Origin: an uncultured Bacteroidales bacterium
GTDB lineage: Bacteria > Bacteroidota > Bacteroidia > Bacteroidales > UBA932
NCBI GenBank assembly: GCA_937900465.1
Contig: CALCEJ010000124.1
Location: 1-5,276 of the forward strand
Direction of reading: 5' to 3'
DNA: 5,276 bases
The notes beneath the pieces were generated by a model. The model had not been told where the DNA came from and did not search any database. It saw only the letters and a list, made by a program, of their open reading frames with translations. Positions 1 to 5,276 of the stretch are shown here, piece after piece. The position numbers and the translations under genes are program-made. How positions within the stretch are numbered: the first letter of the stretch is position 1; every line of letters begins with the position of its first letter.

Positions 1-1559
1 AGGCCGGAATCGAGACCCATATGCTCGAAAGGGGACTCAACGCCCTGAGGATGAACCCCGTCCCCCTCGACGTCCGCGAACTTATGTTCAAGGTCAAGAA
101 GGCCCAGGGTACAGACATCGCCCGTTCCTTCTGCGGCCTGAACGACCACAGGAACCTCAAGGGCTCCGTCATCGGCGCAAAGAAGGCTGGAATGACCTCC
201 CAGGTCGCCCTCTCCATCACTCATTCTCCTGTCCATACGGTCGAGTACTATATGGGCGTCGTGGACAAGGTGGTGGAATACGGCGCAGATGAAATCTGCC
301 TGAAGGATATGGCCGGAATCGGACGTCCTTCGACCCTTGGCCGCCTCGTCGCTGAGATTAAGCGTAAATACCCCCACATCAAGGTCCAGTACCACGGACA
401 CAGCGGTCCCGGCTTCTCCCCGGCTTCGATGCTGGAAGTCGCTCGCGCCGGCGCTGACTACCTCGACGTCGCTGTCGAGCCCCTTTCCTGGGGAAAGGTC
501 CATCCGGATGTGATCACTGTCCGTGAAATGCTCCGGGAGGACGGTTTCCTCGTGAAAGATCTCAATATGGACGCTTATATGGAGGTCCGCCGGCTTACCC
601 AGAAGTTCATCGACGACTTCCTCGGATACTGGATCAATCCTTCGAATGCGAAGATGACTTCGCTGCTTGTGGGATGCGGGCTGCCTGGAGGTATGATGGG
701 CTCGATGATGGCGGACCTGAAGGGCTTCCAGGGCGCGATCAATGCCGCCCAGAGGGCCCACGGACGTCCGGAGATGTCTCTTGACAACCTTATGGTCAAG
801 CTCTTCGAGGAGGTTGAGTACGTGTGGCCCCGTCTTGGTTATCCGCCGCTTGTCACCCCGTTCAGCCAGTACGTGAAAAACACTGCGCTGATGAACATCC
901 TGAATATGGTCAACGACAAGCCCCGGTGGACTACCATCGACAAGGATACGTGGGGTATGATTCTGGGCCATATGGGTAAGCTCCCGGGCGAACTGGCTCC
1001 TGAAATAACGGCCCTCGCAAAGGAAAAAGGTCTCGAATTCACAACCTGCAACCCCCAGGACAACTATCCGGACGAGCTTCCGAAGTTCCGGGCTATGATG
1101 GACGAGGAAGGATGGGATTACGGCGAGGATGACGAGGAACTGTTCGAACTTGCGATGCACGAAAGGCAGTATCGCGACTACAGGAGCGGAATCGCGAAGG
1201 AACGTTTCAACAAGGAACTCGAGGAGTTCCGCGCAAAAGCCGGAGCCCCGGTCGAAGTGGTCCGTCCGGTCGTCGAAATCCCCAAGACGGACATCGACGC
1301 CCTCGTAAGGAAATACCCCTCCGGAACGGCCGTACAGGCGCCTGTAAAGGGACAGATGCTCTGGGAAATCGACGTCGAGGACGTCTCGAAGGCTCCTGTC
1401 GCCGGCAAGGAAGTCAAAAAGGGAGAACCTTTCGGATACGTCCAGACATATTATGGGATTGAACCCGTCGTCTCCCCGTTTGACGGTCATATCCTCGAAG
1501 TTACATCGGCCCAGGGGGAGAATGTCCTCAAGGGCGAAATAATAGCATTCATCGGATAA
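1..1559 (+). CDS. oadA: Biotin-dependent carboxyltransferase, oxaloacetate decarboxylase alpha / pyruvate carboxylase B family (5' partial)
   Basis: The reading frame is open from base 3 and the Met at 21 is internal: the family's N-terminal ~100 residues, including the LRDxxQS-type catalytic motif, lie upstream of the window. Numbering from Met21, the carboxyltransferase barrel continues with FCGLNDHRNL (37-46, like FDAMNDPRNL in OadA), KDMAG (95-99, whose Lys is the carbamylated metal ligand in this family) and HGH (125-127, the two metal-binding histidines). A conserved post-barrel carboxylase domain follows to about 400 (YPPLVTPFSQYVKN, KLPGELAPEI, NPQDNYPD). A charged linker leads to a biotinyl/lipoyl-like beta domain (about 434-512). 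Family members move a carboxyl group between oxaloacetate or pyruvate and biotin, often as the cytosolic part of a sodium-pumping decarboxylase. Oddly, the biotin-site lysine is replaced by Tyr478, so a separate biotin carrier would be needed. Substrate cannot be fixed from sequence; methylmalonyl-CoA or transcarboxylase 5S-like roles are less likely alternatives. The stop overlaps the trxB start. Confidence 0.88.
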   Translation, partial: AGIETHMLERGLNALRMNPVPLDVRELMFKVKKAQGTDIARSFCGLNDHRNLKGSVIGAKKAGMTSQVALSITHSPVHTVEYYMGVVDKVVEYGADEICLKDMAGIGRPSTLGRLVAEIKRKYPHIKVQYHGHSGPGFSPASMLEVARAGADYLDVAVEPLSWGKVHPDVITVREMLREDGFLVKDLNMDAYMEVRRLTQKFIDDFLGYWINPSNAKMTSLLVGCGLPGGMMGSMMADLKGFQGAINAAQRAHGRPEMSLDNLMVKLFEEVEYVWPRLGYPPLVTPFSQYVKNTALMNILNMVNDKPRWTTIDKDTWGMILGHMGKLPGELAPEITALAKEKGLEFTTCNPQDNYPDELPKFRAMMDEEGWDYGEDDEELFELAMHERQYRDYRSGIAKERFNKELEEFRAKAGAPVEVVRPVVEIPKTDIDALVRKYPSGTAVQAPVKGQMLWEIDVEDVSKAPVAGKEVKKGEPFGYVQTYYGIEPVVSPFDGHILEVTSAQGENVLKGEIIAFIG

Positions 1560-1561
1560 TG
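1557..1561 (+). other. TAATG stop/start overlap between oadA and trxB
   Basis: The TAA stop of the carboxylase gene shares its last A with the ATG of trxB. There is no clear Shine-Dalgarno motif in the bases before it, so re-initiation by terminating ribosomes is a plausible way for trxB to be translated. The coupling is inferred; the overlap is read directly. Confidence 0.8.
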
Positions 1562-2467
1562 GAACATACAAGGTGCCTTATTCTCGGCGGAGGTCCCGCC
1601 GGATTCACAGCGGCGATTTATGCTGCGCGGGCGGGGCTCAGCCCTGTTCTCTACGAGGGGATTCAGCCCGGAGGACAGCTTACCACAACCACCCTCGTCG
1701 AGAACTATCCCGGTTTCACGGACGGGGTCGATGCCAACCAGCTGATGGACGCCATGCGCGGCCAGGCCGTCAGGCTCGGCGCCGACATCCGTCGCGGCTC
1801 CGTAAGGCCGATGAAGATTACCATCGACGCGGAAAAGGAAATCTCCGCTGATACCCTTGTCATCGCAACCGGCGCTGCCGCGAAGTATCTTGGACTTCCT
1901 TCTGAGGAGAAGTACAAGGGCTCCGGTGTGTCGGCCTGCGCTACCTGTGACGGCTTCTTCTTCAGGAAGCGGACTGTCGCCGTAGTGGGCGGAGGAGACA
2001 CTGCGTGCGAGGAGGCCCTGTATCTTTCGACGCTGGCCTCCAAGGTTTATATGATTGTCCGGAGGGACGTTTTCCGCGCCTCGAAGGCTATGCAGGACAA
2101 GGTCCTTTCGAATCCGAAGATTGAGGTTCTGTGGAACTGCAATACGAAGGAAGTGCTCGGTGACGGATTCGGCGTCACGGGTGTCCGACTCCTCCGGAAA
2201 GACGGCACGGAATTTGACATCGCCGTGGACGGTTTTTTCCTTGCGATAGGCCACCACCCGAATTCGGAGCTGTTTTCCGCTTATCTCGAGACGGACCCGA
2301 TGGGCTATATCGTGACAGACGGTGTGTCCTCGAGGACTTCCGCTGAAGGGGTTTTCGCTGCTGGTGACGTCCAGGATCCGGTTTACCGCCAGGCCGTTAC
2401 CGCCGCCGCCTCCGGCTGCATTGCCGCAAGGGACGTTGAAAAGTATTTGATTGAAAAGGGATTATGA
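1559..2467 (+). CDS. trxB: Thioredoxin reductase (NADPH, FAD-dependent)
   Basis: A 302-residue cytosolic flavoprotein, close to the usual 310-320 residues of the low-molecular-weight bacterial enzyme, which uses NADPH to reduce thioredoxin. Visible motifs in order: FAD dinucleotide-binding GGGPAG (10-15), PGGQL (37-41), ENYPGF (48-53), second FAD motif ATGA (103-106), redox-active disulfide CATCD (127-131), NADPH-binding GGGDTA (144-149), the 2'-phosphate-binding RR with a following Arg (168, 169, 173), and the C-terminal FAD motif FAAGD (266-270) followed by RQAVTAAASG. The CxxC inside the NADPH domain separates it from ferredoxin/flavodoxin-NADP reductases of similar fold, which lack it. 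The family's usual HRRD is VRRD here, a mild variation. Additional cysteines occur at 6, 150, 194 and 287. The start is the ATG overlapping the upstream stop, nine residues before the Gly-rich loop, which is the right distance. Its 3' end overlaps bamD by four bases. No thioredoxin gene is in view. Confidence 0.96.
   Translation: MEHTRCLILGGGPAGFTAAIYAARAGLSPVLYEGIQPGGQLTTTTLVENYPGFTDGVDANQLMDAMRGQAVRLGADIRRGSVRPMKITIDAEKEISADTLVIATGAAAKYLGLPSEEKYKGSGVSACATCDGFFFRKRTVAVVGGGDTACEEALYLSTLASKVYMIVRRDVFRASKAMQDKVLSNPKIEVLWNCNTKEVLGDGFGVTGVRLLRKDGTEFDIAVDGFFLAIGHHPNSELFSAYLETDPMGYIVTDGVSSRTSAEGVFAAGDVQDPVYRQAVTAAASGCIAARDVEKYLIEKGL
2464..2467 (+). other. ATGA start/stop overlap between trxB and bamD
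   Basis: The bamD ATG and the trxB TGA overlap in the tetranucleotide ATGA, a classic arrangement for translational coupling. A purine run (AAAAGGGA) lies just upstream and could serve as a weak, very close ribosome-binding sequence. Coupling is inferred. Confidence 0.8.
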
Positions 2468-3303
2468 GAAGATTTCTCCGTATAATTGTCGTCCTGGCGC
2501 TCTCCGCCGCCGGCATTTTCTCCTGCAAGTCGCAGTACGACGTGATTATGGAATCGTCGGACGTTGACGCAAAGTACGCTGCCGCGATGGACTATTTCAA
2601 CCGCGGAAAATATCAGAAAGCGGCCCAGCTTTTCGAGTCAATGTCGTTCCTCACGACCGGAACGGAGCGTGATGATACCGTCCAGTACTACTGGGGGCTG
2701 AGCAACTACCGTTTCAAGGACTACTATACCGCTGAGTCAAACTTCGCAAAGTTTCTGGAGTCCTTCCCCCGCAGCGTGTTTGCGGAGGAGGCGATGTTCT
2801 ACCGTCTGGACTGCCTTTACAGGGCCTCTGACCGTTACGAACTGGACCAGACCGGGACCCGTACCTGCCTTGCCGCAATAGACCGGTTCGAGAAGGAACA
2901 TCCCGGAGAGAGCGCCTACACTCCGGCCCTTGAGGCGATGAAGAAGGACCTGAACGGAAGGCTTGACAGGAAGGCGTATGAAAACGCCTTGCTGTATTAT
3001 AAGATGGAGTATTACAAATCCTCCCAGGTCGCTCTGAGAAACGTCCTGAAGGACAACTCCGAGAACATCTACCGCGAGGACATACTTTATTACATAGCAA
3101 TGTCTTCGTACAACTATGCGAAGATGAGCGTTCCCGCAAAGCAGAAGGAACGTTATCTGGTGTTTATCGATGACTATCTCAACTTCATCGGCGAGTTTCC
3201 TGATTCCCGCTACCGTCACGAGCTGGACGTACTCTATCGCCGCGTGCGTAAGGAGACGGGCCAGGACGGGGGAGCGGCGGTGGCCGATGTCGAAAATAAT
3301 TGA
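2464..3303 (+). CDS. bamD: Outer membrane protein assembly factor BamD (lipoprotein)
   Basis: A 279-residue TPR lipoprotein, somewhat longer than E. coli BamD (about 245). BamD works with BamA at the inner face of the outer membrane to fold beta-barrel proteins. The N-terminus is a type II signal peptide: MRR, a hydrophobic core (about 5-18) and a lipobox ending in GIFSC, with Cys21 the predicted lipidated residue; Ser before Cys is common in Bacteroidota lipoproteins. The body is alpha-helical with Tyr/Ala-rich TPR-like repeats: about 36-69 (AAAMDYFNRGKYQKAAQLFE), 76-110 (YYWGLSNYRFKDYYTAESNF), 168-200 (KAYENALLYYKMEYYKSSQV) and 205-245. The segment around 223-246 (VPAKQKERY ... FIDDYLNFIGEFPDS) resembles BamD of Bacteroidales closely as I recall it. 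The tail after about 262 is polar and probably disordered. The start is fixed by the signal peptide. It overlaps trxB by four bases and is followed by the only intergenic gap. Other TPR lipoproteins such as CpoB are a less likely alternative. Confidence 0.9.
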   Translation: MRRFLRIIVVLALSAAGIFSCKSQYDVIMESSDVDAKYAAAMDYFNRGKYQKAAQLFESMSFLTTGTERDDTVQYYWGLSNYRFKDYYTAESNFAKFLESFPRSVFAEEAMFYRLDCLYRASDRYELDQTGTRTCLAAIDRFEKEHPGESAYTPALEAMKKDLNGRLDRKAYENALLYYKMEYYKSSQVALRNVLKDNSENIYREDILYYIAMSSYNYAKMSVPAKQKERYLVFIDDYLNFIGEFPDSRYRHELDVLYRRVRKETGQDGGAAVADVENN

Positions 3304-3333
3304 AACCTTCCCGGAAAATCTCCCGTAGATTAT
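3300..3333 (+). promoter_or_regulatory. Possible weak Bacteroidota-type promoter upstream of rpoZ
   Basis: The Bacteroidota housekeeping sigma factor prefers TTTG near -33 and TAnnTTTG near -7. Here TTG at 3300-3302 is followed after 23 bases by TAGATTAT (3326-3333), which fits the TA and the first two Ts only. The spacing is at the upper end of what is accepted. It is listed because this AT-rich stretch is the only non-coding gap in the window; the match itself is poor. Confidence 0.18.
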
Positions 3334-3343
3334 ATGTAAGGTT
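3304..3343 (+). repeat. Nested inverted repeats in the bamD-rpoZ spacer
   Basis: An outer pair AACCTT (3304-3309) / AAGGTT (3338-3343) encloses an inner hairpin AATCT (3317-3321) / AGATT (3327-3331) with a five-base loop CCCGT. Both pairings are exact but short and AU-rich in part. No T-run follows the outer arm (the sequence is ATTTAAAC), so this is not a standard intrinsic terminator. It could be a weak attenuator or leader structure ahead of rpoZ, or chance. Confidence 0.3.
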
Positions 3344-3358
3344 ATTTAAACAGAAGAA

Positions 3359-3673
3359 ATGGACAACAAGAAAAAGATCCCTACAAACACTATTACAAGG
3401 GACATCAAGAATCTGGCAGAGCCCACCGGCAACATCTACGAATCCGTCGTAATCCTCTACAAGAGGGCAAATCAGATAGCAGCAGCTGAGAAGAAGGAAC
3501 TTATGCGAAAGCTCGAGGACTTCCGTGGTGATCACGACGCAATGGAAGAAGTCTTCGAAAACAAGGAGCAGATCGAAATCTCCAAGTACTACGAGCGTCA
3601 GCCCAAACCGGACCTCGTGGCTATCTCCGAGTTCGAAAACGGCGATCTGACCTACAGGAAGGCGAACGAGTAA
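3359..3673 (+). CDS. rpoZ: DNA-directed RNA polymerase omega subunit, Bacteroidota Rpb6-like type
   Basis: A 104-residue cytosolic protein. Omega binds the beta' subunit and helps assemble and stabilise RNA polymerase. The segment TGNIYESVVILYKRANQI (23-40) aligns without gaps with the core of E. coli omega (IGN ... RRARQM), preserving the Gly-Asn, the hydrophobic helix and the basic-Arg-Ala-x-Gln motif. TITRDIKNL (11-19) before it and the region FENKEQIEISKYYERQPKPD (66-85) after it match the Bacteroidota version of the protein as I know it, which is often annotated as an Rpb6 or omega family protein. The start is the ATG after an A-rich stretch (CAGAAGAA), with no good Shine-Dalgarno; A-rich leaders are typical of the phylum. 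It lies 55 bp after bamD, and its TAA overlaps the recN start. A bamD-rpoZ neighbourhood is familiar in Bacteroidota, which supports both calls. Confidence 0.92.
   Translation: MDNKKKIPTNTITRDIKNLAEPTGNIYESVVILYKRANQIAAAEKKELMRKLEDFRGDHDAMEEVFENKEQIEISKYYERQPKPDLVAISEFENGDLTYRKANE
3656..3662 (+). promoter_or_regulatory. Possible ribosome binding site for recN inside rpoZ
   Basis: AGGAAGG lies ten bases before the recN ATG, within the last codons of rpoZ. It is the best Shine-Dalgarno-like match before any start in this window, although the spacing is slightly long. It also encodes rpoZ residues, so it may be coincidental. Confidence 0.35.
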
Positions 3674-3675
3674 TG
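3671..3675 (+). other. TAATG stop/start overlap between rpoZ and recN
   Basis: The rpoZ TAA shares its last A with the ATG of recN, the same one-base overlap as at the oadA-trxB junction. It fixes the recN start and suggests coupled translation of a polymerase subunit and a repair ATPase. Confidence 0.8.
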
Positions 3676-5276
3676 CTCTCCTCCCTCCACGTACATAACT
3701 ACATCCTGATAGACTCTCTGGATATTTCTTTTCCGGAGGGTCTCGTGATTATAACGGGTGAGACAGGCGCGGGAAAGTCGATAATTCTCGGCGCCCTTTC
3801 GCTGGTTCTGGGTTCGAAGGCTGACGCCTCAATTGTTGGAGCAGCCGGGGAGAACTGTGTCGTGGAGGCTGTTTTCAAGAGCCCGGAGACCCCTTCCCTT
3901 ACGGAAATATTCCAGCGGGAAGACATCCCCTGGGAGGACTCCGGAATAATCGTAAGGCGCACTGTCGGGAAGAGCGGCCGTTCCCGTGCCTTTATTAATG
4001 ACATCCCGGTACAGGCGCAGGTGCTCCAGGAGATGGGCTCGCATCTTGTCGATATCCATTCCCAGCATCAGTCCCTGCGGCTCCAGGATCCCCGGTTCCG
4101 CCTTGGCGCAATCGACAGCTATGCCGCTCTTCTGGGGGATCTCCAGGCCATATCCGGAATATGGAAGGCTCTTCAGGCCAAAAAGGCCCGCCTGAAGGAG
4201 GTAGAGGGGCTTTTAGCGAATGCTCTCGAGGAGAAGGACTACCTTATGGCAAGGTGGGAGCGCCTTGAAAAGGCGGCCCTTCGGGACGGCGAACTCGAAG
4301 AACTCGAGATTGAGCAGAAGCAGCTTGCAAATGCCGAGTCCATCCTTGAGAATCTCTTCGCAGCTCATTCCGCCATATCTTCGGATGGTGACGGACAGGG
4401 CGTGCCGGCCCTTCTGAAAGAAGCGGAAAAGCGCCTGTCCAAGGTCTCAGGATTCATTCCTTCCCTTGGCGATGTCCCCTCGAGGCTCGAAAGCGCCCGC
4501 CTTGAAATCGAAGATATCCTTGGAGAAATAGAGTCAGAGAAAGAGCGTGTCGATGTCTCTCCGGCCCGCCTCGAAGCGGTGGAGGAGCGTATGGGCGAGC
4601 TTTATTCGCTGATGAAGTCTTATCGGGCCGGCTCTGTCGCGGAGCTGATAGGTGTCCGTGACAGCCTTTCCGGCCGGATTTTCAATACCGGCGGGCTCGA
4701 GGAGGAAAAGCGTTCCCTCGAAATGGAGACAGCTTCCCTCCAGGCGGATTATGATTCGGCGGCATCGGCCTTGCACAGCGCCCGCGAAAAGGCTGCGGCC
4801 CCTTTTGCCGGGGCTGTCTCCGAAGCCCTTAAATATATGGAACTCGAGGAAGCTGTCTTCAGTGTCCATATCTCTCCTTCCCTCCCGGGCCCGTCCGGGA
4901 CGGATTCGGTCGAATTCCTTTTCTCCGCCTCCGGAAAGAATCCCGCCGATGTGGGGAAGGTCGCATCCGGCGGCGAGCTGTCCCGCATTATGCTCTCCCT
5001 TAAGTCCACCATGGCCCAGTATATGGAAATGCCTACTCTCATTTTCGATGAGATAGATACCGGCGTTTCCGGCTCGGTGGCGGACAAGATGGGCACGGTT
5101 ATCTGCGATATGGGAAACTCTATGCAAGTTCTCGCAATCACTCATCTTCCCCAGGTTGCAGCGAAGGGCTCCGCCCACTTCCTTGTAGAAAAAACTAAGC
5201 GCGGAGACGCCGCACCGGCGACTTCCGTCCGTCTTCTTGATATGGAAGGCCGCGTCGCGGAACTCTCGAGGATGCT
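3673..5276 (+). CDS. recN: DNA repair protein RecN (3' partial)
   Basis: The frame is open from this ATG to the window edge, giving 534 complete codons. RecN is usually about 550-560 residues, so only the final 15-20 are likely missing. RecN is an SMC-like ABC ATPase of the cytosol that acts at DNA double-strand breaks in recombination repair. The N-terminal ATPase half begins MLSSLHVHNYILIDSLDISF, followed by Walker A GETGAGKS (29-36) and the Q-loop region VDIHSQHQ (126-133). A charged, Leu/Glu/Ala-rich middle (about 155-235 and 275-385) is consistent with the two arms of a coiled coil. The C-terminal ATPase half has the ABC signature ASGGELSR (431-438), Walker B LIFDEIDTG (456-464, Asp459/Glu460) and the H-loop ITHLPQVA (489-496). 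The two-part layout with DEIDTGVSG and THLPQVA is diagnostic of RecN rather than SMC, SbcC or RecF. No frameshift or stop is seen. It is preceded directly by rpoZ. No LexA-type operator could be recognised at the junction. Confidence 0.96.
   Translation, partial: MLSSLHVHNYILIDSLDISFPEGLVIITGETGAGKSIILGALSLVLGSKADASIVGAAGENCVVEAVFKSPETPSLTEIFQREDIPWEDSGIIVRRTVGKSGRSRAFINDIPVQAQVLQEMGSHLVDIHSQHQSLRLQDPRFRLGAIDSYAALLGDLQAISGIWKALQAKKARLKEVEGLLANALEEKDYLMARWERLEKAALRDGELEELEIEQKQLANAESILENLFAAHSAISSDGDGQGVPALLKEAEKRLSKVSGFIPSLGDVPSRLESARLEIEDILGEIESEKERVDVSPARLEAVEERMGELYSLMKSYRAGSVAELIGVRDSLSGRIFNTGGLEEEKRSLEMETASLQADYDSAASALHSAREKAAAPFAGAVSEALKYMELEEAVFSVHISPSLPGPSGTDSVEFLFSASGKNPADVGKVASGGELSRIMLSLKSTMAQYMEMPTLIFDEIDTGVSGSVADKMGTVICDMGNSMQVLAITHLPQVAAKGSAHFLVEKTKRGDAAPATSVRLLDMEGRVAELSRM

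Noticed and set aside
21..23. ATG at 21 as the true start of the carboxylase gene
   Set aside because: The frame stays open to the left edge (AGIETH precedes the Met) and the protein would begin inside the carboxyltransferase barrel, lacking the N-terminal catalytic motif. The gene is therefore cut by the window edge, not short.
1487..2257. A 256-codon open frame on the minus strand opposite trxB
   Set aside because: It lies antisense to a gene with all expected thioredoxin reductase motifs, its translation has no recognisable domain and is low in hydrophobic pattern, and long antisense frames are expected in GC-biased coding DNA.
2524..2560. Surface-export signal after the BamD lipid cysteine
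   Set aside because: The residues after Cys21 (KSQYD) do not form the acidic cluster seen in known Bacteroidota surface lipoproteins, so an inner-face periplasmic location, as for other BamD, is the simpler reading.
2714..3219. Two minus-strand frames (141 and 160 codons) opposite bamD
   Set aside because: Both are shadows of bamD, with no start context or protein family features; the + strand product has a signal peptide and TPR pattern.
3304..3350. Intrinsic terminator after bamD
   Set aside because: The inverted repeats are short, the outer loop is 28 bases, and no run of Ts follows the stem.
3185..3535. Minus-strand frame of 116 codons spanning the end of bamD, the spacer and the start of rpoZ
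   Set aside because: It crosses the only intergenic gap, so it was considered as a possible antisense gene, but the predicted protein is low-complexity at its end (Pro/Arg-rich) and rpoZ on the other strand is well supported.
4534..5178. A 214-codon minus-strand frame opposite recN, plus others at 4652-5056 (+) and 4749-5141 (-)
   Set aside because: All overlap the C-terminal ATPase half of RecN, which has the ABC signature, Walker B and H-loop in frame. The alternative translations are rich in Arg/Ser/Pro, typical of out-of-frame reading.

Overview
This window looks like ordinary chromosomal sequence from a member of the Bacteroidales, moderately GC-rich by eye. Candidate sources are a Rikenellaceae/Alistipes-like or uncultured gut Bacteroidales lineage; I cannot go below order level. 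The assignment rests on two proteins. The small omega/Rpb6-like RNA polymerase subunit is of the Bacteroidota type. The BamD carries the C-terminal stretch (PAKQKERY ... FIDDYLNFIGEFP) that I associate with Bacteroidales BamD proteins. Most starts also lack a strong Shine-Dalgarno sequence, which is usual in this phylum.

All five genes lie on the + strand and almost every base is coding. From left to right: (1) the 3' part of a biotin-dependent carboxyltransferase of the oxaloacetate decarboxylase alpha / pyruvate carboxylase B family (1-1559, 5' end outside the window); (2) trxB, thioredoxin reductase (1559-2467); (3) bamD, an outer-membrane assembly lipoprotein (2464-3303); (4) a 55-bp spacer, the only real intergenic gap; (5) rpoZ, RNA polymerase omega (3359-3673); (6) recN, a DNA-repair SMC-like ATPase (3673-5276, open at the right edge and lacking probably only its last 15-20 residues).

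Three of the four junctions are stop/start overlaps (TAATG, ATGA, TAATG), so the genes probably form one cotranscribed and partly translationally coupled unit, possibly with an extra start of transcription in the 55-bp spacer. The genes do not form one pathway. They are housekeeping functions (central carbon metabolism/sodium decarboxylation, thiol redox, envelope biogenesis, transcription, recombination repair) packed in a compact operon.

I found no sign of a new defence, mobile or RNA-based system. The points most worth checking are: the carboxylase's C-terminal biotinyl-like domain has tyrosine where the biotin-accepting lysine should be; rpoZ is joined directly to recN without the coaBC and DUF4835 genes I would expect between them in many Bacteroidota; the 55-bp spacer contains nested inverted repeats; and the hexamer CTCGAG is strikingly frequent. 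No tRNA, rRNA, CRISPR, IS element or convincing terminator was seen.
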